Shown here piece after piece: positions 44,422-51,753 of a stretch of DNA of 64,000 bases (the first letter of the stretch is position 1; the number at the start of each line of letters is the position of its first letter). The DNA lies in contig NZ_QZFU01000006.1 in the NCBI RefSeq assembly GCF_003598715.1, forward strand, positions 62,001 to 126,000, written 5' to 3'. The position numbers and the translations under genes were made by a program. Under the pieces are notes generated by a model. The model made no database searches, was not told where the DNA came from, and saw only the letters and a program-made list of their open reading frames with translations. This DNA is from Nocardia panacis. GTDB taxonomy: Bacteria > Actinomycetota > Actinomycetes > Mycobacteriales > Mycobacteriaceae.

Positions 44422-45669
44422 TCACAGCAAGTGCAGGTCGGATCTTCGCACGCGCCTTCCCTCGACCTCCGGTGCACCGAATATCCGCGCAACAGCGCAC
44501 AGCGCCAGAATCCCCATAGCCGCGACCACCTCGCCCCTGGTTGCGATCAGCCCGAGCGTCGAGGTCAGATATCCGGCTCCGAGTGCGCCCAGCGCGATCG
44601 CGGCTTCGAGCACCATATTGATGGTCGCGACCGCGCGCCCGAGAATCTGCTCCGGCGTCACGGCCACCCGATAGACCGTCAACGCCACATTACTGACGAC
44701 CCCGACGCAACCGACACCGCCCCAGCAGAGGGCGAGCACAAAGGGGTTGTCGCTCAGCGCGACCGGTGCCAGCAGCAGGGTCCACGCCCACAGCGCCATG
44801 CGGTAGACCCGACGGGGTTCGATTCTGGCCAGGAGCCACGTCGCCCAGGAGGTGCCCGCGATACCGCCGACGCCAGCCGCCGCCAAGACGAACCCGATCA
44901 CCCACATCGGTCGCCCATCGGCCTGCAATTCGACCATGATCAGTAGCAACACCACCTGGATGACAATGTTCGACGCCGCGATCATCGCGGTGGAGACGCG
45001 CAGCACCGGTTCGCGCCACACCACGTGCAAGCCCTCGGCGATATCGCGCCAAAGGGTGCCGTGCGGCGAGGAATCACGTTCTACCGCTGGGATTTTCGAG
45101 CGGGCGGCCGTGAGCGATCCCGCACTGTAGAGATAGGTCACGGTGTTCAACAGGAAGGGCAGCCAACGTGCCACGCCGAACAGCGCCGCGCCCACCGCGC
45201 GCCCCAACAGGCTGGCAATGGGTTTCTCCGATTCCAACAGGGCGAAGGCGGCGGCCCGCTGCTCGACGGACACTACGTCACGTGTCACCGCCAACTCCGC
45301 GAGGTTGACGAAGACGAGCATGCTGCCTTCGACGAACGCCGCCAGTAGCAGGATCAGCGCGAACCCCGGTGGTCGCGACCACGCGGCGAAGGTGGCCACC
45401 GCGGCGGCCGCGAGACCGATCCACTGGCACCACAGGAGGATGCGAACCCTATCCAGCCGGTCGACAATGACCCCCGCGTACAGCTGAAAGACCAGGCTCG
45501 GGACCGACAGCGCGAATCCGGCCCAGCCCGCCGCGGCCGGGGAGCCCGTCTCGGCGAGCGCGAGCAACGGATAGGCGATGCGCACCAAATGGAATCCGAC
45601 CAGCGAGGTTCCGTTGGCGGACCACAGCAGCAGGAAGGTCCGGTTCGCGCGGATCGAGCCGCTATCCAT
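44422..45669 (-). CDS. Major facilitator superfamily exporter of the RiPP cluster, 415 aa
   Basis: About twelve membrane helices in the MFS pattern (TFLLLWSANGTSLVGFHLVR, GWAGFALSVPSLVFQLYAGV, VDRLDRVRILLWCQWIGLAA). VDRLDRVR is the loop 2-3 motif A region. Related to actinobacterial transporters of the macrolide-efflux/enterobactin-exporter group. Its ATG 45669 overlaps the end of the HExxH gene by 8 bases, so it belongs to the same operon and probably exports the modified peptide or protects against it. Substrate inferred from context only. Confidence 0.8.
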   Translation of the reverse strand: MDSGSIRANRTFLLLWSANGTSLVGFHLVRIAYPLLALAETGSPAAAGWAGFALSVPSLVFQLYAGVIVDRLDRVRILLWCQWIGLAAAAVATFAAWSRPPGFALILLLAAFVEGSMLVFVNLAELAVTRDVVSVEQRAAAFALLESEKPIASLLGRAVGAALFGVARWLPFLLNTVTYLYSAGSLTAARSKIPAVERDSSPHGTLWRDIAEGLHVVWREPVLRVSTAMIAASNIVIQVVLLLIMVELQADGRPMWVIGFVLAAAGVGGIAGTSWATWLLARIEPRRVYRMALWAWTLLLAPVALSDNPFVLALCWGGVGCVGVVSNVALTVYRVAVTPEQILGRAVATINMVLEAAIALGALGAGYLTSTLGLIATRGEVVAAMGILALCAVARIFGAPEVEGRRVRRSDLHLL

Positions 45670-47446
45670 CGGCACGTTGGCTGAGCGAGAGCCAGCGCAG
45701 CAGGCTGACCGGTTCGGCGCCTTCCGATCGGACAGCGCGATACAGCCATGCGGCGACTTCCGCACGGGTCTGCAAAATACTGAAGTCGAAGTCGGGATAG
45801 GCCCGCGGCAGGGCCAGCGCCAATCCGGCCCACACCTGCGGGCGCAGCGGATCCTCGTACAACTGCACGAGATAGCGGCGGGCCGCCTCGTCGAATCGAC
45901 CCGACAAATAGGCCCGATCGCCGCTCGGCTGGTCGATGTGGCAGTGCGAGACGGCCGCGGTCTGGTCGAGTAGCTTCACTTGGGCGGCCAAGCGCAGCGA
46001 CCGGTACTCGTCGGCAACCAACCGCTGATCCATCCGGACCGCAGGCGCGAAGTCCACCGGGCACGGTTCCAGCGCCCGCCACTTCGCCGCCAGCGCGCCG
46101 ATCTCATCGATCGGCGGCACCAGATTGCGCACCTGCCAGAAGGTGCGATGTGCTCGAACAACCTCCGCCGCCGCGAGTTTCGCGGCGGAGGGGACCGCCT
46201 CGCGCTCCCATGACGACATGGTCGATTCGAGCGCGTCGAGCAGCCGTCGCCCGTGCTCGGTGAGCAGATTCGAACCCACGGCCTGCTCGATCGCCCCGAG
46301 CACCTGTCTGCGCCACAGTTCGAAGTCGACATGGGCTTGCGCCGTCGCATGGCAGTCGGCGCCGCGGTGCACCCGCCAGAAGTCGGTCACGCCGAAGAAG
46401 GCGTAGATGCCGTGCAGAAGACCGGGCAGCGGGCGCGGGTCGTCACGCCACGGCGCGTAGTAGCGCGGCGCGTTGTCCGGCTCGCACAGCGCGACCTGAT
46501 CGAGCAGCAGATTGAATTTGGTGTGCTGAACCTCGTGAATCAGGGTGAGCGCCAACTGGCACGGGTCGGCGGGGGCTGTGGTGTAGACCGCGCCGACGCC
46601 ATTGGTCGAGGTGTGGCTGGTGCTCGCCACCAGCGGCTCGGCGCTCAGGGGAACAACCACTTTCAAGCAGTCGCGCATCGGCTCGAAATAGCCGACCAGG
46701 TCTCGTCGCAGCAGATCACACGCTCCGGTGAAATCCCGCTGCCACTGTGCCGCCTGCTCGGCGGTCAGGCGAGGTGGCGCCGATCCGGCGTGCAAGTCGC
46801 GGAAGGGGTCCAGATCGTCGAGCAGCACAGCGCTTTCGTCGGACGCGCCCTGAACGCGTCGCATCGGCAACCACGCCGGATCGTCCTCGGCCGCCGGCGC
46901 GGCCACCGCCAGTACGGTTTCGCCAACGGTGAACGTCAGTGCGCCATTTGACCATTCGAGCTCGCAGTGGCCGTGGAAGTCCGACGGGGCAAGGCGAGCG
47001 AGGCCGATGCCCGGCAGCAATACCGTGCCCGCGCGCACCACCAGGGTCATCGTCCCCTCGGGCGCGCAGGCGATGGCACAGGTCGCGGTGAGCCAGCCCA
47101 GGTACCCGCAATCGGCCCACACCGGCACCTTCGACCCCTCGGTGTCATCGCGGACCCGCCGCAGCACGGTGGCCAGCCAGGGACCGGCGTGCGGATAGGA
47201 CAGCGCCGCCTCGACGTGTTCGGGATGCGACCCTTGCAGTTCGGCAAGCCGCCGGTAGGCCGAGGCCAGCCCGGCCCGCTCCGCGATATCGGGTAGTCGC
47301 GAGGTGGTTTCGGCGACGAGCGTGCGCACCAGGATCATTCGCGTCCGCAGCAGGCCGCGCGCCAACTCGGCCATCGCCGCCGCCGATCCGTGACCCGTGC
47401 TCAAATCCGCGGTGATGTCGTCGATTTCGCTCGCTGGCCCGGCCAT
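45662..47446 (-). CDS. HExxH-motif RiPP-associated protein (FxsB-system type), 594 aa
   Basis: Contains LTLIHEVQHTKFNLLLDQVA with H304, E305 and H308, the zinc metallopeptidase signature of the HEXXH-domain proteins that accompany FxSxx-type peptide clusters; in many actinomycetes this domain is fused to the radical SAM enzyme. Upstream residues 1-300 hold Pro/Arg-rich helices and DCLKVVVPLSAEPLVASTSH. After the motif comes a long helical C-terminal domain including RAYLSGRFDEAARRYLVQLY. Start ATG 47446 with AGGA upstream, 11 bases after the radical SAM stop. It may trim the precursor or assist modification; its reaction is not established. Confidence 0.8.
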   Translation of the reverse strand: MAGPASEIDDITADLSTGHGSAAAMAELARGLLRTRMILVRTLVAETTSRLPDIAERAGLASAYRRLAELQGSHPEHVEAALSYPHAGPWLATVLRRVRDDTEGSKVPVWADCGYLGWLTATCAIACAPEGTMTLVVRAGTVLLPGIGLARLAPSDFHGHCELEWSNGALTFTVGETVLAVAAPAAEDDPAWLPMRRVQGASDESAVLLDDLDPFRDLHAGSAPPRLTAEQAAQWQRDFTGACDLLRRDLVGYFEPMRDCLKVVVPLSAEPLVASTSHTSTNGVGAVYTTAPADPCQLALTLIHEVQHTKFNLLLDQVALCEPDNAPRYYAPWRDDPRPLPGLLHGIYAFFGVTDFWRVHRGADCHATAQAHVDFELWRRQVLGAIEQAVGSNLLTEHGRRLLDALESTMSSWEREAVPSAAKLAAAEVVRAHRTFWQVRNLVPPIDEIGALAAKWRALEPCPVDFAPAVRMDQRLVADEYRSLRLAAQVKLLDQTAAVSHCHIDQPSGDRAYLSGRFDEAARRYLVQLYEDPLRPQVWAGLALALPRAYPDFDFSILQTRAEVAAWLYRAVRSEGAEPVSLLRWLSLSQRADG

Positions 47447-47457
47447 ATTTTCCTGTC

Positions 47458-48696
47458 CTATCGGCGGGATGCCGCGCCGAGGTCGGTGCGGATCCGGTCC
47501 TCGATGTGGCGGATCAATCTCGTCAGATCGGCGCAGTAGACCGATCTGTTGCGGAAGCCGCTCTCGGCTCGGTATCGATGCGCGTAATGGCCGCCGCCGC
47601 ATACGGTGTGAATCGGGCAGGCGCGACATTCGTCACTCAGCGCCTGGGCACCGATCTGGCGAGCCACGATGGCGGGTTGGTGCATGGCCTCGTCCAAGGC
47701 GTTGTCGTGCCCGTCGAGGCGAATCTTGGTGGCCCCCGCGAAAGTGGACTTCAATTCGTCGACCTGTTCCAGCGAGCCGTCGGTCTCGAAGACGGCGAGC
47801 CGAACCGGTTGCAGCCCCACGGATTCCGATCCCGGCGCACCACCGAACAGCAGGTCGATGATGTCGTCGAAGAGCCTGATCTTGGTACCGAGCTCCGGTG
47901 CGGAGTACCAGCGATCGAAGATGGGGATCAGCCAGTCGGCATAGGGAGTCTCGGTCCCATCGATCGCGAGTCCAGGGGGCGGCGTGGTCCAATTCCCGTG
48001 CGGTAGTAGAAAGTCCACGGCGGGAGGATGGAAGCGCAACAAAGCCTCATAGGTACGGACGGGATCGTTGGCGATATCGATCGTGCTGAGCAGCCCTGAG
48101 AACAGGTGCCGATACTCCATGGCGCGCAGCCGGGCGATACCCGCCGCCACCTTCGCGAAGCTGCCCTGGCCGCGCCGATCGCGCCGATGGCGATCATTGT
48201 CCGCTTCGTCGCCGTCGAGGCTGACGCCGATCCTGATATCGGAATCGGCGCAGATGCGCAGGAACTCGGCATCGATCAGCACACCATTGGTCTGCATTCC
48301 CAAGCGCACCTTGGTGATCGGCTCCAGCACCTCCCGCGCGTGCCGCGCGAAGAACTCGAGTTCGCGATGGCCCGCCATGAGCGGTTCCCCGCCATGGAAC
48401 ACCAACGCCACCTCGGGCACCCGCCCGCGCCGGGCATGGTCGGCGATGGTGCGACAGGCATCGGCGAAAGCCTTGCGGCTCATGGTCTTCGGCTGGTCGC
48501 GCCAACTCTGGTCGGCCATCTCGTACATGTAGCAGTAGTCGCAGGCCAGGTTGCATCGACTGTGGATCTTGACCACGAATTCCCGAAACGGCAGCGGCGC
48601 CCAGCCGTCGCGGCGCAGCGCGGCCGTATCCAGGCCGCTCTCGGGCCACCGGGCCATGGGCTTGGGCAGCCCGAGCGAGACCGGGACCGATTCCAT
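47458..48696 (-). CDS. Radical SAM/SPASM peptide-modifying enzyme, FxsB-like, 412 aa
   Basis: The CX3CX2C cluster is C48, C52, C55 in SRCNLACDYCYMYEMAD, binding the SAM-cleaving Fe-S cluster. Downstream are LVFHGGEPLMAG and LGMQTNGVLID, both standard. The C-terminal SPASM-type region has CRACPIHTVCGGGHYAHRY followed by VYCADL. FxsB-type enzymes are thought to form three-residue cyclophane crosslinks on FxS motifs of short precursors; a matching peptide lies 78 bases upstream. Start ATG 48696 with GGAG 5 bases upstream, which excludes the longer frame. Fully conserved, likely active. Confidence 0.9.
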   Translation of the reverse strand: MESVPVSLGLPKPMARWPESGLDTAALRRDGWAPLPFREFVVKIHSRCNLACDYCYMYEMADQSWRDQPKTMSRKAFADACRTIADHARRGRVPEVALVFHGGEPLMAGHRELEFFARHAREVLEPITKVRLGMQTNGVLIDAEFLRICADSDIRIGVSLDGDEADNDRHRRDRRGQGSFAKVAAGIARLRAMEYRHLFSGLLSTIDIANDPVRTYEALLRFHPPAVDFLLPHGNWTTPPPGLAIDGTETPYADWLIPIFDRWYSAPELGTKIRLFDDIIDLLFGGAPGSESVGLQPVRLAVFETDGSLEQVDELKSTFAGATKIRLDGHDNALDEAMHQPAIVARQIGAQALSDECRACPIHTVCGGGHYAHRYRAESGFRNRSVYCADLTRLIRHIEDRIRTDLGAASRR

Positions 48697-48720
48697 ATCC
48701 ACTCCTTGCCGAATGCGGAC

Positions 48721-48776
48721 CGAGCGGGCGGCTCGTGAAATACGGACCACCCGCTCGACAATCCGATAAACGGATT
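48721..48776 (-). other. Two RNA hairpins between precursor and radical SAM genes
   Basis: CGGATT/AATCCG with a 5-base loop (48760-48776) overlaps the precursor stop codon. CGAGCGGG (48721-48728) pairs with CCCGCTCG (48750-48757) further downstream. Such structures between a precursor gene and its enzyme gene often act as partial terminators that give more peptide than enzyme; neither is followed by a T-run. Confidence 0.5.
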
Positions 48777-48918
48777 ACTCGCCCGCGTTGATGAAGGAGT
48801 TGAAGGCGAGGGTGTTGCCCGCGTCATTCAGATGCCGATCCAGCGCGGCACGCAGAGCGGGGGTGACATCGCCGAGCTGAGTGGGGTCCAGCGCGGCCAG
48901 TTCGGTCAGGTTTTCCAT
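48775..48918 (-). CDS. RiPP precursor peptide of FxSxx type, 47 aa
   Basis: MENLTELAALDPTQLGDVTP is a leader-like N-terminus, and the C-terminus reads TLAFNSFINAGE. F39-N40-S41 matches the FxS crosslinking motif of FxsA peptides. In the named family the motif ends the peptide (FxSxx-COOH), while here four residues NAGE follow. ATG 48918 has GAGG about 7 bases upstream. It is first in the operon precursor, radical SAM, HExxH protein, MFS exporter. The longer frame to 48984 has no start support. Confidence 0.82.
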   Translation of the reverse strand: MENLTELAALDPTQLGDVTPALRAALDRHLNDAGNTLAFNSFINAGE

Positions 48919-49342
48919 TTGATACCTCTTCTCTTCGCCGGGAACCAAAAGTGGGGAAATCCAAAGCAGATCATGGACCACCACCTTTGAATCCTCGGCC
49001 GATTTTCAAAGATGGACGATCAACTGCCGTCCTGAGCAGAGCCTACTTCGCCGCAATACCTTTCGACTATCGACTTGTTCCCACGGCCGATAAGGTCCGA
49101 AGGTCCAGAAAAGCCTGGTTGATCAATCGAACGACAATACGACACCGGCAATACGTGCCCGTATCATCGTTTTATTATCACCTACTCAATTCCATCCCGT
49201 TCGGATCCGCATATATAACACCGGATATGAATCCGACTCCCTGGAGCATTTCGGACAATTCCACAAGCCGACTGCCGAATGAGTGCGAATCCGAGTGAAT
49301 ACGACAATGCGCTCCGGCGGAATACCTCCGATGCCGCATCCA
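48919..49342. promoter_or_regulatory. Intergenic region carrying the RiPP operon promoter (424 bases, no gene)
   Basis: No convincing gene. The segment 49100-49300 is AT-rich for this genome. Candidate minus-strand promoter elements such as GATAATAAAA and TTATATATG lie around 49160-49220, but no pair with good spacing could be chosen with confidence. A poor relative of the TTCCC-N6-GGGAA motif (TTCTCTTCGCCGGGAA, about 48926-48941) coincides with the precursor ribosome site and is probably chance. Confidence 0.4.
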
Positions 49343-50902
49343 TCACGCCCTCGGGTTGTACCAGCGCGCGGCGCTGAAGCTGTCCGGCAGCGGTACGACG
49401 CCGATCGGCACACCGGGACGGGAGGCCGCGATGCACTGGTTGTTGCCGATGTACATGACGACGTGACCCGGCGGGTTGGGATCATCGAACCTGGTGAAAA
49501 TCAGGTCGCCGGGTTGAATGTTCTGCGGTGCGACTCTCGGCAGTCCCGTGTACTGCTCCTGTGAGGTGCGCGGTATGGACACACCCGCGGCTCGGGCGGC
49601 GTACACCATCAGTCCGGAGCAGTCGAAGACATCCGGCCCGTTCCCACCCCACACATACTGCTTCCCGCGCTGTGCCAGTGCCACCATGATGGCCTGCTGG
49701 ATCGCAGTCGGCATCCCACCGCCGGTCCAGGACGCCTGGGAGATGCCCGGTGTCGGCATATTCGGCGTGAAATCCTTGCCCGCCAGATTGTAGACGTACT
49801 GGGCGGTCAACTGCTCGACGGCAGCTGCGGTATCGGCGCTACTGCCTGCCGAAATCTGGACCTGCAAACCCCCCTGCTGCAAGGCGGAGGTCAGCAACTG
49901 CCGAATGTACTGCTGCCCCTCCGGTGTGAACGCCCTCGGCCCGAGCGCCGCGAGTTGTTTATCGAGCTCGTGCACGAGGACCTGGAGCCGCTGCTGATCC
50001 ACGGCGGTATTGGCTGCCAATTGGTAGAGGTAGTGGACGAGCTGGTTGTCCAGATTGATGAAGGCAGTGCGTACATTCCGCAGATAGAGTTTATTGACCG
50101 CCGCGGCCCGCGAGGTCGCCCCTTTGTCGGCAGACGTCCCGGAGTTCGTGCCCTTCGCGCCGTTGCCCTGCGTCTTGTCGGTCTTTCCGGCCGATTCGGG
50201 ACCCTTGTCGCCTTTCTTGCCGGACTTGCCTTGTTCGGCCGCACCGGGTTGTCCGTTGGGCGGGGCTTCGGGCATTCCGTCAGGATACAAATCGGCCAGG
50301 TCACGCAGCAGGCGCTTGGTCTGCTCCGCGTCAGTCGTGGCCCCACCGTTGACGTTCTGGTTCTGTGTGGGCGTTTGTCCTGCCCCGGCGCCTCCGCCAC
50401 CCAGCCCGGACAGCGCGGACGCGATCTTGGGCAGCATCGTGGCACCCATCATCGCGGCCATCGAGGCGGCGGGCAGCAACCGCTCGATCAGTTCCGGATC
50501 CACTTGCGGCGCAGGGGGTTCGGCCGGTGCGGCCGCGCTCGGTGGCGGGTCCGGCGCTTTCTGCTGCGACTCGGGTTCGCCGGGCGGGGCCTGCTTCGGT
50601 CCTGACTCGACCTGCGGCTTGTCTTGCGGGTCATCCGGTTTCACCGGCGCAGCGACGGTCGACCGCGCCTGGCGGCCGAAGTCCCAAGTACCCACTGGTG
50701 CGACGGAGTTCGGCGCGGACACCGTATTCGAGCCTGCGGTCGGGGCAGGGGGTCCGCTGTCGCCACGCTGTCCGATGGGCGTCGCGGACGGTCCCCGCCA
50801 CGGCGAGCCGCGCAATGGCTCGCGCCGTCGCGTCGCCGTACCCTCCGGTGCGACAGTCGTTTCGGGTTCGGGGCCGAGGGCCTCCGCCATGGGGCTCGTC
50901 AT
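49343..50902 (-). CDS. NlpC/P60 hydrolase of the T4SS-like operon, 519 aa
   Basis: The C-terminal NlpC/P60 domain (about 400-519) has GKQYVWGGNGPDVFDCSGLM with catalytic Cys about C428 and PGHVVMYIGNNQ with His. It would open peptidoglycan for the apparatus, a VirB1-like job. The N-terminal half is Pro/Ala-rich with the Met-rich stretch AASMAAMMGATMLPKIASAL. A helical module (LVHELDKQLAALGPRAFTPE) aligns by eye with that of the SLT protein at 41868. No signal peptide. Its ATG 50902 overlaps the upstream TGA as ATGA. Last gene of the T4SS-like operon. Confidence 0.85.
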   Translation of the reverse strand: MTSPMAEALGPEPETTVAPEGTATRRREPLRGSPWRGPSATPIGQRGDSGPPAPTAGSNTVSAPNSVAPVGTWDFGRQARSTVAAPVKPDDPQDKPQVESGPKQAPPGEPESQQKAPDPPPSAAAPAEPPAPQVDPELIERLLPAASMAAMMGATMLPKIASALSGLGGGGAGAGQTPTQNQNVNGGATTDAEQTKRLLRDLADLYPDGMPEAPPNGQPGAAEQGKSGKKGDKGPESAGKTDKTQGNGAKGTNSGTSADKGATSRAAAVNKLYLRNVRTAFINLDNQLVHYLYQLAANTAVDQQRLQVLVHELDKQLAALGPRAFTPEGQQYIRQLLTSALQQGGLQVQISAGSSADTAAAVEQLTAQYVYNLAGKDFTPNMPTPGISQASWTGGGMPTAIQQAIMVALAQRGKQYVWGGNGPDVFDCSGLMVYAARAAGVSIPRTSQEQYTGLPRVAPQNIQPGDLIFTRFDDPNPPGHVVMYIGNNQCIAASRPGVPIGVVPLPDSFSAARWYNPRA

Positions 50903-51753
50903 CTCGCGCCGATCAGGTAGCGCTTGATACGCACATCGGCGTTCGTCGGCATCGTTCCCATCACGGCACGCCCGGAGACCGGGTCCTCGGTGACCATCGA
51001 GGTCGCACCAACGGCGATCGCCGCCCTGGTCGGCGTATTGTTCCGATACTCCCAGAAGACGAGATCACCCGCCGATACCGCCTTCGGATCCACGATCTGA
51101 CCACAGATGGCCTGTGCCGCAATAGTATTCGGCAGCACGACCGAACTCGACAGCTCCGAGGAGCATGATCCGGGTGCGGACTCGGGCGGTAGCGGGGCAG
51201 CGGAATCCCTGACGCAACTGCCGGTGAGCGCGGCCACCGAGGCCCGATACAGCACATGCTTGGTGACCGCGGTGATTCCAGCGGCGACATTACGATCCTG
51301 CTCGGACCCCGACGGCGAATTCACCTGCGCAAGTGCCACTTCCCGCGCGCATTCGACGGCGGGGCCGGAGTTGGCGACTCGCAATGCGGGCTGTTGATAC
51401 GGCGCGGACCGCATGGCCGACAGGCAGGCCCGCTGCCGAGGGGAGGCGGCAGCCTCTTCGTTCGGCGTAAAGGTCATCACCGCGAAAGGGTTCGTGGTCG
51501 GCCCCACCGTTTCCGGGGCGCTCAGGCTGCCCGGATCGAAGGCCGAACCAACGGTGGGAGTGGTTGACGCTCCCGACTCCGGTCCCACGGCGGCATCGCA
51601 CTGGCGATCGAAATCCGAACCCGCCTCCGACACTGTCGCGCCCGCGATAATCATCAGGAATATCAGCGGCAGCGAGAACAGTGCCGGGAACACCAGCACG
51701 AAGATCTTCATGCGGATCGAGAAGCCGATGTAACGGGTCAGGAAGCTCAGCAT
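50899..51753 (-). CDS. Membrane-anchored NlpC-like protein without catalytic residues, 284 aa
   Basis: One transmembrane helix near residues 16-40 (IFVLVFPALFSLPLIFLMII), then an extracytoplasmic region with several Cys. The C-terminal part, ITAVTKHVLYRASVAALTG then DPKAVSAGDLVFWEYRNNTP, follows the NlpC/P60 pattern (GDLVFW before the His strand), but neither the Cys of the DCSG motif nor the strand His is seen. Probably a non-enzymatic scaffold next to the active enzyme. Start ATG 51753 shares one base with the upstream stop region. Gene order supports a T4SS-like complex. Confidence 0.65.
   Translation of the reverse strand: MLSFLTRYIGFSIRMKIFVLVFPALFSLPLIFLMIIAGATVSEAGSDFDRQCDAAVGPESGASTTPTVGSAFDPGSLSAPETVGPTTNPFAVMTFTPNEEAAASPRQRACLSAMRSAPYQQPALRVANSGPAVECAREVALAQVNSPSGSEQDRNVAAGITAVTKHVLYRASVAALTGSCVRDSAAPLPPESAPGSCSSELSSSVVLPNTIAAQAICGQIVDPKAVSAGDLVFWEYRNNTPTRAAIAVGATSMVTEDPVSGRAVMGTMPTNADVRIKRYLIGAR

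Noticed and set aside
48926..48941. TTCTCTTCGCCGGGAA as a ninth palindrome before the RiPP precursor
   Set aside because: One mismatch, but it overlaps the purine-rich ribosome site at 8 bp from the start, where chance similarity is likely.
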